A DNA stretch of 64,000 bases from Amanita rubescens (taxonomy: Eukaryota; Basidiomycota; Agaricomycetes; Agaricales; Amanitaceae). The stretch spans positions 744,001 to 808,000 of the forward strand of contig WION01000008.1 of assembly GCA_015039365.1 (NCBI GenBank). Direction: 5' to 3'. Shown piece by piece: positions 1-11,057 of this stretch. Every line of letters begins with the position of its first letter. The first letter of the stretch is position 1. The position numbers and the translations under genes are program-made. Under the pieces are notes generated by a model. The model saw nothing but the letters and a program-made list of their open reading frames with translations, had not been told where the DNA came from and did no database searches.

Positions 1-50
1 AATAGTATAAGTTAAATTAGTCGATGATCAAACATGTATACATACACTGT

Positions 51-1055
51 CTATCGTACACCATCTCGCATCGCGGATTTCAATGCTCCCGAGAATTGTC
101 GGTGATGTGGGGCTCTGTCCTGAGAACTACGCTGAGTTGTTCCCGTTCTAATAAATGTTCTAGAAGGATTAGATGGCCCAGCTTCTGTTGGTTCCGCTTG
201 CCGAGCTGAACCATTACTATGGGTGAGTCTGGTTTTAGAGCTTGAAGGTATTTGGTTGGGATCATTCGTGGTAGCTGGGCGCAGGATGCCATTTAGCTGC
301 GCCGCTGCGAGAAGAACAATGAATATACAACACTTGATGACGTGGAATGGGTGCACACCTTCCAGCACTTTGGCATCTGCTTGTTTATTGAAATTCTCCA
401 TGAGCGCAGCATACCGTTTTACTTCCCACTTCATCTGCGACGCCCGCGCCGTATTGCCTTGCGAAATTGCCCATTTGCGCTCTTCCTTGAACCTGCGTCG
501 CTCGCTATCCGCTAGGGACGCCCGGGCACGAAGGGCAGCGATCTCGCGTTCAATCGGTGTCATTGATTCTTTCGCTGGGATGAGCTCGGAGTCGGAATCA
601 ATAGATGTGATGTCGGATACTGCGTGCTTCAGTTTGGGCGCCCGTTCGTCATTGCCGTTGCCTTGAACATTTCGTCTGAATTGAACGAAGCGCTGACGCT
701 GAGCACCCGACGAAGCATGGCTTTTTCTCCGTTTTCTATCTGAAGCGTCGTTTGAATCTTCGAATAGCTGCGTGATGAAGTCGGTGCATATGAAGGCTAC
801 AGCACTGCCAAGCACTGTAGCGCTTAGCTTAGTTATATCTTGAGAGGAATTGAAATCGAGAAAAAGTTTCGCTATTACGCCCAGCCCAATAAAGAGAACG
901 TAATCCGTATGCTTGTATGCATACTGAAGAACGACACCTTGCCATGCACCAATGAGGAGAACATCGCGAAGGTTTGGTTCATCCGTTCGTGTAACGGTGT
1001 CCAGGAGAATGCGGGCCCCAAGACCAATTAGTAAAGCAGGTGCTGTGTAAGTCAT
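51..1055 (-). CDS. Membrane protein with DUF1771-like helical segment, function unknown
   Basis: Single-exon gene of 334 residues. The first 100 residues hold about three hydrophobic segments with glycine-rich stretches (LLIGLGARILL, VLFIGLGVIAKLFL, ATVLGSAVAFICTDF). A basic Ser-rich linker follows, then a charged helix at about 170-225 (IEREIAALRARAS to AALMENFNKQAD) that resembles the DUF1771 helical region placed before Smr domains. Another hydrophobic segment (CCIFIVLLAAAQLNG) and a disordered Ser/Thr/Arg tail finish the protein. No Smr nuclease motif is present, so no activity is inferred. It is the last gene of a same-strand array, 135 bases after the SLU7 stop. The open frame, TM pattern and coding look are seen; the DUF1771 resemblance is by eye only. 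Confidence 0.75.
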   Translation of the reverse strand: MTYTAPALLIGLGARILLDTVTRTDEPNLRDVLLIGAWQGVVLQYAYKHTDYVLFIGLGVIAKLFLDFNSSQDITKLSATVLGSAVAFICTDFITQLFEDSNDASDRKRRKSHASSGAQRQRFVQFRRNVQGNGNDERAPKLKHAVSDITSIDSDSELIPAKESMTPIEREIAALRARASLADSERRRFKEERKWAISQGNTARASQMKWEVKRYAALMENFNKQADAKVLEGVHPFHVIKCCIFIVLLAAAQLNGILRPATTNDPNQIPSSSKTRLTHSNGSARQAEPTEAGPSNPSRTFIRTGTTQRSSQDRAPHHRQFSGALKSAMRDGVR

Positions 1056-1190
1056 GACAGAGTATGTGGGGTCGTAAGAAACATGTGCGTTTAACGTTAT
1101 GAGAAGTGAGATAGAGTTGAGTGAAGGCTCAGTAACATCAAGCTAATTTTAACCGCCGAACAATGGCTTTCTCATAAAGGGTCGCCAAAA

Positions 1191-3101
1191 TCAATCACCA
1201 CGGTCTACATAGTTAGCCATTGGATCATTCGCTATTCGCCGTGTCAATCGGTATGCCTCTGCTAGATCTGTCAGCAAGCAGTTCATAACACAAGTGAAAG
1301 ACAAACCAAATTCTTCCTCTGTCACGTCATGACTACTACTCTCCAGAACCCCTCGTCGTTTCTTTCCAGACCTCTCATCACCATCCTCCACTACAGTCTT
1401 TCGCTTCTTTACATCATCCAACGCTTGCTTGAACTTTTCCTGGTCTAATTGAATATCACCCTCGCCAACCCGTTTCTTTGCAAAGTTTTGCTCCACTTTG
1501 GACGCTAATGCGTTTTCCGTTCGTTTTGTTATCGATTGTCCTGACAAGAGGCTCTGGGCAGTGGACGCCTTTGTAGCTTCTATACCAGCTTGACCAGTAC
1601 AGTAGGAAAAGTGTACGCAGGAATGACAACACGCGTATCCCCAAAGCCCAGTCGGAAGATCATACCAAGAGCCCCACACAGCTGTATGGTTATTAACATA
1701 TGCTACCGCAAAGTTAGCTTAACTCATGGCGACATACTAATGAATGGCATATACGTACCATCCTCAGGGTATTTTGACTTTGTTTTTGCCCTCTCTTTCC
1801 CTTTAATGACCTGGCCAGTACGAGAATACTCGACGTAATTCTCAGTTTGACCCTGGAGAAGCTCTTTTGGCGCCGACTGTAGATATTCTTCTCCACCATA
1901 CTTTGCAAGTATGCTAACTTTGTTTAAACCCTTTAGTTCCTCTTTCTTTTCTCTGAATTCCTGATGTAGGCGCTCGCCCTGAGTGGGGTTGGCGTTCAGG
2001 TGTACATCATTTCCGCGTGCAGCAGCCTGCCAGGCAAACAGTTGGAGTTGTTGTACGTCTGGTGCTTCGCCAGAAAAACGGTGAAAGTTATCACCAGCAA
2101 ATTTAGACTAGCATTATGAGGCAAGGGAGAAACGAGCGAGTGGTGAAATCACACACCTCTTCTGGTGGAAGATCTTTGAGGGGTGCATCACGCATAGAAC
2201 GAGTTTTGGGATCATAGTAAGCGCTATCAGGATCAAGGTTAATGAGGTACTTCGCGGTGTCTTCGCGGATACGAAGATTGCGGACAGTAATTCGAGTTTT
2301 AGTATCCAATTTCTGGCCTACTGCATCGGCAGCGTCGGCGTACTTGTCCTCGTCAGCGTCTTCCTCGTCGCTAGAACCAAAATCGAGGTCTTTCTCTCCT
2401 TTGCCTGCCTTTGCTACCTTTCTGACCGCCGCGAGGTCCGTCGTGGTTTGGTTATCAATTGCTTCTTCGCGCAACTTCTGCCTTGCCGCTTCGACAGCAG
2501 CATACTCGTCATACACTCTCTTGTGTTCCGCGGGGTCATAACCATTCCACCTATCCCGCTTCGCGTCGTAGCCAGCTGCAACATCTTGATTTATATCATC
2601 CGCTTGGATATCTTTGTTCGTGAATTTGGCACCCTTCTTGCGCGGCCGCTCCAGACAATCTTGACGCTTGTGCGTCATGGCACCGCAATTCTCGCACGCT
2701 CCTTTGCGATACTTCTTTGCCGCCGGACCCTGCCTTTGCGCCGCGATCATACCAGTTGTTCAATTGACTCTCAGGTTGCTCTTCAGGCCGACGGCGTTGG
2801 TGACTAAGTGAGGGTGCACCGGTGTCCAGGTACCAAGGGGCCTGTGAGATGTATTCTAAGATCAGTTAGAACAAGTGGGCAGTGGTGAAAGAATCATTGA
2901 CTCACGAGGAATATGAGGGTTAATTGGTTTCCCCTCCTCGTCTAGTGCTGCAGGTGCAGTTCCAGCTTTCCGAGCAGCATCGAGGTCCTTTTGTCGCCTG
3001 TATTCTTCGCGCGATAATTTTCCTAGTCCTGAATCATATCATTAGGACCTATGTTAAACGACCAGCAAAACTCTGGCGGCATACCTGCGGCTGAGGCCAT
3101 G
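1191..3101 (-). CDS. SLU7: Pre-mRNA splicing factor SLU7 (one apparent +1 frame break)
   Basis: SLU7 acts in the second catalytic step of splicing, helping choose and dock the 3' splice site. Evidence is the start [20 protein letters not shown], the motif [10 protein letters not shown], the CCHC zinc knuckle [14 protein letters not shown], the block [16 protein letters not shown] and the C-terminal region with [22 protein letters not shown]. About five introns of 45-90 bases give consistent phases. The last intron (about 1240-1284) is a multiple of three and stop-free, so retention would keep the frame. Just before the knuckle the reading frame needs one base skipped near 2727: WYDRGAKAG in one frame, [15 protein letters not shown] in the next. 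No intron can explain this. COG7 ends 63 bases upstream on the same strand. Confidence 0.93.
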
Positions 3102-3149
3102 ATGTCTGCTGCCTACCTATTTCGGTACGCTTTGTAATCATATCCCAAA

Positions 3150-3169
3150 AATGTATTTATTTATTTATT
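3150..3169. repeat. TTTA microsatellite at the COG7 stop
   Basis: A run of TTTA units overlaps the COG7 stop at 3165 and the COG7-SLU7 gap. A similar ATTT run lies at about 16908-16922, between RNase H2 subunit B and the secreted protein gene. Confidence 0.6.
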
Positions 3170-5759
3170 TATCCCATCCTCTTATCCTCCCAAAATGCTG
3201 CATAATAGAATCTGCTGAGGCTTGGGTAAAAGCCTTGCGACCTTCTTCGTCGTCCATTGCAACACATCTCCGCCACTCCTCCAGATCCTCACTTTCCACG
3301 TTGAGCACTCGCACTATGTTTGAAAGGTACTCCAAATCGGATGCCAATTGAGTAGCACCTGGTTTAGATAAGGAAGAGATTTGAGGAAGAATATCGACAA
3401 TGATGTGATCCACAAAGCCTTTTCCAAGAGAGAAAAGCCATGCAGAAGACACAACCCCTGGATCAATATGTTGCTGCCTTGCGCTAGTTGAACGACGGCG
3501 AGTGGCAGGTGGTGCAGAAGCCTCAGATTGATCGGAGATCGACTTGATCGTTTCAGCGTTGACAAACGGCAGTGTATTCAGCGAAAAAGATAGCCCATCG
3601 TCATATGCGTATACTTCAAACAGACGTGGAATGTTCAAGAGACCCTCTCCAATTCTCTGCACCGTCTCGCTTGGGGAGAGGGAGAACGTAGGTATTTGTA
3701 AACTGTGAGTTGCACCTGAATGCTTCAACTTTTGACTATCCTGTAGTGACCAGACGGGCATGGATGGGTAGGATTTGAGATAGCGCTTCAATGGAGATAA
3801 TATAGTTTGTTGCAGGGAAGTCTGGCATGCTGTGGCAAATCCATGCACAGCCTGACGAACTCGGACCAGAATATGGGTCGGCTGACTCGTTATGGTTATG
3901 CCTAGCCTCGCACTCTGTGGTTGGTCGGATTCAGCACTAGTCCAGCAGGGAGTGAAGTTCTGCAGTATTCAATTGTGACTGGGCGAGTAATAGGCCTTGA
4001 CCTCTAGTTGACGCCACACCAAAGTTGGTAGGATCATTTCGGGAAAGCCGGAAGCGGTTTGCGAACTCTGCCAATTTCGTTCGCAATTTCGATTCGAAGA
4101 TGGACAGTCGCTCCTCGTAGGCTTGGCCGGAGGCAAGCAGACGAATTAAGGTCTGGAAGGTCGACCAGTCTTGTGCAGTGTAATCCATGTCCGATAGATC
4201 GTCTTGTGCAATTAAGGAAGGCGTGAAAGGAGTGGCGACAATAATTGCAGTCTGAACGTTTGCAGTCCACGTTTGTATGAAAGACTCGAAAGTGCTATCC
4301 AGCGCCTGAACTAAACCTACAGATCCAAATCCATGTGTGAATGCATCACATCTGCTTAGGCTGCCTTCCGCAACACCAAATACATCGACGGCTCTTTCTC
4401 TGAGCAATCGAGCATAATCGTTGCTCGTTTGGTCCTTGTCATCGTCATTGACAAATTCCCGAAGGGCATTCTCTAAGAAGGAGCGTTCAAGAATACCGTA
4501 GTCGACCTGGAACTCGATGAAGGGCTGAAAAACTTCTTGATCCCAATCTAATTCGATTATGGAGACGGGTAATGACGCAGTAGCAATAGGAAGTTGTCCA
4601 CCCTGCCATGACATTGACATTCGACTCGACCTCCGTCGCACATGTCGAGCCGCAATGTCAGTCCTCGCAGCGGCATCAACGAGAGGCTGAGAGGCATACT
4701 TGAGTTTTTCCATAATTTTCTCCACTTCAACTGCAAATTCCTCGGTGGCTCGAAATACACTAATAAGAGGAAGAATGGCTCGTTCCCCACTGTGTGACGC
4801 CAAATGAGCTAGTCTTTGTGACATCGTAGGTTGCAAAGTGGAAAGGGCTGTTGTGATGAAGGTGGAGAGCGTGGCAGCAGAAGTCGGGGAATATAGCAGG
4901 GATCGTGACGCGCTCTTGATTGAGAAGTGCTATGAATGTGGTATAAAACTTGGGCAGATAATCGACGATGCTTAGAGAGTCAACAGGTGCATTTGAATCT
5001 GAATCCGAAAGTTTTACGTCTTGCCACATTGCCACGAGCGTGCTTTTGCGGGAGGCATAATAATAATTTCTAAACTCGGATTCCCTCGAGATAGCGGAGA
5101 AAATGGCATAGTATTGCCGGCAAGCTGAAATGTCTTGCGCCTTTATTGCAGAGACTAGCGCAGAGCTAAGAGACGCTTCTAGTTGATTCTGCAAGTTCAC
5201 TAAAAGTGTCCTGCGAGGATCATACTCGGGCGTATTTTCGAAGACGACCATACTCTTGCCTGCCTCTGACAGTCTGTCTGCGGCCTTTGTGTAGTTGTGC
5301 TCGGCCAACAGTGAGGTCACTTCCAATTCCAGAGTACTCCAACTCTCCGCCTCGCGGAGAACGTCCCTGGCGGCTTCCATGCGTTTTTTCACGGTATCGA
5401 GGACGCGGAGTTGATCGAGGGCATCTGCAGTTTGTTCTGGGACTGTTGCCTTCGATTTTTGTATAAGCTCGGCTAGACTGGGCTGCAAGGAGCTAGCAGC
5501 ATCCTTCATAAAGTGCAAGGTCATAAGTCAGACGAGAGACGCTCCGCGACACGTCGTCGATGATGCGCTCGAGCTGCGATGAAGCATCATCGTACGCGAC
5601 GTCAAGGGCTGCGATCAGTTGGGTTACATGCTGGTCGAGTTCTGCAAGCTCAGGCATGTCATCGTTAAGCGTGTCGTTTATCCATGCCAGTGCATTGTCG
5701 TACTTTTCGAGGGATGCAATGAATTCAAGCGGGGATATGGACGCAGCGGTGCTAGACAT
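3165..5759 (-). CDS. COG7: Conserved oligomeric Golgi complex subunit 7 (COG7), with two to three +1 frame breaks
   Basis: COG7 belongs to the lobe B half of the COG tether, which captures recycling vesicles at the Golgi. The length (about 860 residues) and the N-terminal helical block (ALAWINDTLNDDM, LDQHVTQLIAALDVAYDD) fit, as do the middle block LQPTMSQRLAHLASH and the C-terminal block RYLKSYPSMPVW. No ordinary intron is evident. The frame breaks near 5517 (SRLTYDL then HFMKDAASS) and in the G4 run 4886-4889 (TIPAIFP then TSAATLSTF). A third break near 3939 could instead be a 52-base intron with a weak GTGCTG donor. Each is cured by skipping one base. The ATG lies only 25 bases after the stop of SNAPC3. 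It is either an intact gene with sequence errors or a decaying one; strong conservation between breaks favours errors. Confidence 0.88.
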
Positions 5760-5784
5760 TCTACATAACCAAATAAAATCATTC

Positions 5785-6991
5785 TTACCACCAACCCGCT
5801 CGGTGTTTCGGCAGAGGAACAACAACTACCCCTTCTCCTTTTCCCTCTTCAATGTTCCTCCAACACGGCGCGCAGATCAAGTAAGGGCTATCCCCTAATC
5901 GACCATCATTCACAATCGACCACACCGCCGGCACCTTGCCACAAGTCCGACACAAATCAAGAAGCAATGGTGTCATTTGCAAGGTCAGGGGGTAACCACT
6001 CGAAGGATCAGATTTGTGCCATAACCTGACCGTAATAAATATGCGAAAATCACGATAACCGATACAACCCGTACCTTATCTGGTCGATTACCACGAAATG
6101 CTCGCAACAGCCAGCGTGCAATAGCCAGTATGGCTCGTTTATTCTCAATACAAGAGTTTCAAATAAAGTTTCTCGCATTGTCATTGTCGCTTTCACAACA
6201 TGAGCCACTTTATCCTTTTTGAGCTGTTCCATGAGCCGACTGCTAAAGTATTCATAACTATGTTGTCGAGCACATATCATGCAACCTACCAAGCATAATC
6301 ATTATCGTGATAGCCATCCCCGTATGCGCATCCTTCAATGCAGATAACACAGCCGTCGTTGGTTGCAGCTTCATTCGAGGTGTAACCAACAACCTTCCCA
6401 TCCTGGATGATTTCACGCGGCGTTTCTTTTGACGAGCAGGGAATCACATCAAACAGTTGTCCTAGAGTCTGTGAAGACAGAAGCGCATGTCGTGACATGC
6501 GGGTGAGGAGTCCTGTATTCCAACGGGTTCGTTCGTATACGGATACCACTATTATAGCTAGCGCCCCGTGAAGCGATTCTGACACAGGCGAAGGTTTCTA
6601 CGTTGCTAAGCGAGATATCTGATTTTAACAGATAGACATACCGCCAGTCCAATCGTGTTATTATCAGAGTTCCTGGTTGTCCTTATGAAGACCGCTGCTT
6701 CAGGCTGTAGTCTGTCCCATTCAGTGTAGACTCAACCTCAAGGTAAAAAACTGACTTCCAGCTATCGAGCTTCACCGTGTCAAGTTCCTTCTGCATTTCA
6801 ACAACCTCCTGTGGAAGCTCAGCAGGGTCCGTTAAGTATGACCTGCGCTTCTTCAAAGGATTCTTCCGTACGTGCATGGAGTCTATGGCAAGCGCATGTT
6901 CCTTTAGAAGATGTGCAGAGAGTCTGGGGTTATTCCACACGTCATATAACGACTTCTGTACGTCGTTAACACTAAGAAAGGGACATGCCAT
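5785..6991 (-). CDS. SNAPC3: snRNA-activating protein complex subunit 3-like protein (SNAPC3/SNAP50)
   Basis: SNAPC3 carries the zinc-binding core of the factor that binds the proximal sequence element of snRNA promoters for RNA polymerases II and III. After a basic N-terminal exon (VRKNPLKKRRSYLTDP) the exons read VSVYERTRW, LLSSQTLGQLFDVIPC, GGVICIEG-like DGCVICIEGCAYGDG, then EPYWLLHAGCCEHF and a Cys pair LCRTCGKVPAVWSIV with LICAPCWRN. This order matches the SNAP50 C-terminal domain. Four introns are inferred: about 6682-6729 (GTCAGT donor), about 6609-6653 (GTATGT donor), one near 6260-6290 and one near 6030-6073. The start at 6991 is the first ATG of the first coding exon; a longer 5' exon is possible. 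It sits directly upstream of COG7 on the same strand. Confidence 0.85.
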
Positions 6992-7313
6992 GAGGGGACA
7001 TGAGATGAAGTTTCAATATTGCCCACCTGCATTCGGCCAAGACATTACACAGCTGATCTTGTGGAAGTTCTGTTAAGATATCGGTGCTAGGTCACCGACG
7101 TAACGGCCTGCGCTGACTGGAGAAAGGCTGCTATGTCGATTCGTTCTGATGGCGGACCAAAGACAGTTGCCATAATTGGTAATACTACGACTTGTTCGAT
7201 CATCTTCACTCATACGTCATACTCTCTCTCTCTCTACACTATGCAAGCATATATAAAGCCAGCCGTCCTTTTCGATGCCCCATCACCTCTTGACACCCTA
7301 CCATTACATCGCT
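6992..7313. other. Intergenic promoter region between SNAPC3 and a small secreted protein gene
   Basis: The two genes diverge from here. The right side holds a CT-rich run (about 7221-7236) followed by a TATA box; the left side has no clear motif. I see no additional gene. Confidence 0.5.
7249..7257 (+). promoter_or_regulatory. TATA box of the small secreted protein gene
   Basis: The sequence ATATATAAA lies 57 bases before the ATG at 7314 and follows a CT-rich tract. That arrangement is typical of strongly or inducibly expressed fungal promoters. The role is inferred from position only. Confidence 0.55.
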
Positions 7314-7634
7314 ATGCGTCTTTTCACTAGTGTATTTCCCCTTGTCTTACTGTTGCGCGTAGTCGTCGCCAAACCCATCGCGGTATGTGATCTCTCGGTC
7401 AGAGCAATGTGTATGCTAATGCCTGCCGTTATCAAGGGTGAATCCGATTCGGAAGCTCTTGCAGAACGCCAGTTTCTTATTTTCGATGGCGCCGGGATCC
7501 CCGGTCCCTCCGGAACGATTGAGAAACGTGCAGATGCCAGTAGCTTGGACAACGGGCCCAAGGTTACGCCGTCTGCGGACGTGACCTTGGCTATAAATCC
7601 CGGTAACCTCCAAACACCCACACCGTCGCCCTAA
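7314..7634 (+). CDS. Small secreted protein with dibasic processing site
   Basis: The start chosen is the ATG opening MRLFTSVFPLVLLL, a classical signal peptide with likely cleavage near VVAKPIA. A 54-base intron (GTATGT to CAAG, about 7384-7437, containing GCTAATG) interrupts the frame; it is stop-free and a multiple of three. The mature part is about 65 residues with a Kex2-like dibasic site (GTIEKR before ADASSL) and no cysteine pattern or CaaX box. A pheromone or cysteine-rich effector is therefore not supported. The strong TATA/CT promoter suggests real expression. I do not recognise the family; it may be a lineage-specific secreted peptide precursor. Confidence 0.6.
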   Translation: MRLFTSVFPLVLLLRVVVAKPIAVCDLSVRAMCMLMPAVIKGESDSEALAERQFLIFDGAGIPGPSGTIEKRADASSLDNGPKVTPSADVTLAINPGNLQTPTPSP

Positions 7635-7856
7635 ATGCAACAGGCCAAAGTAAGTAAAATAGATTATAGATTCGCAAATGTCTTTTAACGCAACACTTTT
7701 CGCCAAGGCACAGGCAGTTACGATGAACTTCTGAACATACATACTACATTATATTATCATTCACTTTTCTATGGATATACGGTACAACAGAATTTGATTT
7801 AATGAATACAACAGAGTTGGGCGGAATTTATATTCTTGAGCGCTCGAGCCTCGAAG

Positions 7857-10800
7857 TCAACGGGGTGCATTCTGATTGAACTCGTTGATAGACGCGATAA
7901 AAAACTCCCAGTCATCTACGCTGCTAGATTGTTAGATTTGACGTAGTCTATGCCCTTGAAACTTACTCAAAATGCATTGGGATGTTAAACCACGCGCCAT
8001 CATTTGTCGTAACTGTCCCCGAGTCGACCGCAGTTGGTAAGATAGTCTCAAGGGTAGGGTCTAGTGGCTGAGGAAAGTGATTTATATTCTGATTCGAATC
8101 AGATCCTGAAGACAGGTTCAAAGCCGCCATCTCAGTGATGCCAGGACCATAACCGAAATGGGTATCCAAGTGTGGAGGCGCAGAGGCAATTGGCGACAGG
8201 GGAGCATCTATTTTAGAATTTGTTCCTACGTCGTGGGCCTCGACGGGATTCGGCAACTGACTCTGTCGTGATCGTTTCCTAGATACATGTTCTGCAGGTA
8301 TTGCGTCGCTTCGCATCGTAGCAAGCCCATGAAGTATATCCCTAGAACCAATGTCAGAGCAAACCATGGGCAGGAAATACTATAGGCTCACCAAAGCCGA
8401 CCAGCCATTTGCCACCTGACAATTATTTTAGCTACGCTTTGTGACGATTGTCCGGCTACCCACCTATTTTCTAGTGTTTTCAGGACATATAAGCACCTAT
8501 CTATATCTGCCATGGCTTTCTCTGGTGCAACAGAAACACCAGCTCGTTTCCCGATCCAAAGGTTCAACAACAGGATGACACCTGCTATAAACGCGGTCAT
8601 CTGCATTGTAAACGTTATCAAACATAGATATAACAAGATATTCGTGATCTGACCGAATTTTGGGGAAAAAATGGAGCATTTCTCCTGATTTGAGCCTCTG
8701 ATATACGCGCGCATGACCTGGCAGCATTGGTGCATATAATCGTGGAGGAAAGCGAAAGAGGCGAGTCCTTTTGTATAAAAGGTCGATGAACTTGTATCTG
8801 AAGCTGGTAGAAAAGCGAATGGAGAACCGCCATTTGCTCAAACGTTCGTGCATCCTCGCATCGTGGGTCCCATTTGACTGTGGAATCCCTTGAGCTCCCG
8901 CAAAAAAAGCGTCAGCGATATACACGTACGATGATTTGGAAGACTATCCTTCCATTGATTCATAGCTGAGTCAACTTCAGCCACAATACGCTGCTCCCAT
9001 TCCTCATCAGAAACCTGGCTCGTTCTAGACTTTCTCGCCGAATGTAGTGTTCGCATTGAATAAACAAGAATCTCAGTCAGCCTCAGATGGGCGATGAATG
9101 CTGTTACCCGGGAAGGTTTTCCCGAAGGTTGATTGAATGCAACATGAGAGCGTTCATCGATCTCCCAGTAGTCGTCATCACATTCCACGGGGAGCTCGAT
9201 ATCAAAACTTCATACAAACTTGAGTGTTTGACATGACAGCATATCGTAAGGGCTTACTCTTCATCATGTAGTCCAAGTGGGCGACCGGAAATGCTGCTTA
9301 TCACTCGGTCCAACACGACCAAGGCCCTGAGAGACTTAAATCGTAGGAAATATGATGACATATATAACGAACCAGAATGCACGCTTGTATAGTTCATCCT
9401 CGACAGTCGGCTTTTGCTTGCCTCTTCTGCTTTTATGCAGGCCACGTTCCAAGGCAATGCGTATACCAATGCCTAATATATTCCATGCGGCATGGGTCAC
9501 ACCTGACCCGATCAGATACTGTACCGTAAGCTGATAAATTGGAAAGACAATAAATATCACATAGTCGGGCAAAACGGCCATACGTACACAGTAGTAGTGT
9601 AGGTCATATAAACCTACCTGTTCCAAAATGTATCTTCGTATCATAGGGACCTGAACGAAATATTTCCACCCGGAGGACAAGCGCGTGCCCATGTTAATTT
9701 CTTCATCAAGTAGGACCCTAGGATCATCGGTGTGCCGGGAAGCGACCGCGCACACCAGCAAGACGCAAGTGCCAAATGATGGGTCTCGCAAGTGATAACC
9801 TTGGGAAACAAGGTTCTCGAGCGTTGGCTGGTGTAGGATAGGGAGGAAGAGATTAACGCGCTTGAAATAAAGGTCAATAAGTTGATACAAGAGGTCGACG
9901 TCTGGATAGATATATGAAGGTATGATATCGGCCTCGCAATATGCACGTTCCCACTGATGGAGAGTTAGCTAAAATTCCCTCTTCACAATGTGACTCACGG
10001 GTCGTAAGTCCCAAAAAACGGGACGCCCAAAACTGCCAACAGTTAGTGGGCTCACATCGCCCATGACTTCTTTCTTCATTTCAGCGGCATGCCTCATAAG
10101 CATGAATGGACTGTCAAATTCGCAATAATCATGTGATAGGCGGTAAGAAACAAGACTACATACATGGAAAATCTGTAAAAGCTTCGATCGTATGGATCAA
10201 GAGAGAGATTCTGAAATTGATCGGTAACAATAGCGCTGACGGTATTTCCCGCCTCGCTTTGCTCGCTTTCCAGGTCAGCAGCGGAGGAGGGAGAGCTATG
10301 GGTAAACGAGCTCGGAGACGGGGGATGTAGAACGGGGGATTCAAAAGCTGATAGGGGACCACCAGTCAATTCTGCTAGAGGGTGGTTATACTAAAAAGCG
10401 TTGGGACGAGTATACGCCTAATGGGAGATTATCATACAGAGCGTAATGCCTGTTCCAGTTTGCTCAGGCGCGTTTCCAAAGTTTGAATGTAAGAGCTGCA
10501 GAAGGTATTTTAACTCTCCCTTCACAAAGAGCAGGGAAGCATACTCTCTCTGATATTCACGCTCTTGTGCCTATTTCAAAGACTTATATGTGCCGAAGCG
10601 TACGTGGATATAATTGCTTACTTTAGTTCGGCGAGGCGAATGCTCACACTTGGAACCAAAGGTGATACAATTGGAACACTGATTACCTGGCATTATAGAA
10701 CTGTCACCTGACAAAGGTATAGTCATCTCAGTCTTCATAGCTTTTCCTAGGCTCACATCGAACTGCCGCTCAAGAGTTTAAGCCATTCTGGGATCGACAA

Positions 10801-10920
10801 TAGTCAAAAGACGTACTTTTCTTTTTTCGGACACATGTCGCATGCGCCATATAATCGTCGTTTCTTGATGGCACCTTCTTCATGAAGGGCTTCTAGGTCA
10901 TGCTCGTCGCCTGAGACCAT
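7857..10920 (-). CDS. Fungal-specific Zn(2)-Cys(6) transcription factor (one apparent +1 frame break)
   Basis: A binuclear zinc cluster at the N terminus reads ACDMC(R)KKKIRCD then MPGNQCSNCITFGSKCEH, followed by a linker helix (SYIQTLETRLSKLEQALRS). A Fungal_trans regulatory domain (PF04082-like) follows, with YPDVDLLYQLIDLYFKRVN, LPILHQPTLENL, AAWNILGIGIRIALERG and GRPLGLHDEDFD. The tail ends FDVDDWEFFIASINEF. At least ten introns of 40-60 bases join in phase. Inside the zinc cluster the genomic frame reads CDMCPKKE, and skipping one base near 10830 restores CDMCRKKK. The layout resembles basidiomycete XlnR/Gal4-type regulators of carbon use. It diverges from the PrpD gene with 137 bases between start codons, so local regulation is plausible but unproven. 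Confidence 0.9.
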
Positions 10921-11057
10921 GGGAAGGTTCAATAACGAGTATGCACTGCCAATGCGGCTATAAAAAGACTCATTTCGGCGACTTGGCCAAACAACTGATC
11001 CGGTGCATTCGCAGAGGTTCGCAGGCCTGGTTCGTTTTCATACTGTGAGCAGATACC

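Noticed and set aside
6683..6740. Apparent stop and frame conflict in SNAPC3 after DSWKS
   Set aside because: A 48-base intron with GTCAGT donor joins LDSWK to LQPEAAVFIRTT in phase.
8888..8930. Possible +1 break in the zinc-cluster factor after SLPNHR
   Set aside because: Using the CTCAAG acceptor instead of CCACAG gives an in-phase join to DSTVKWDP.
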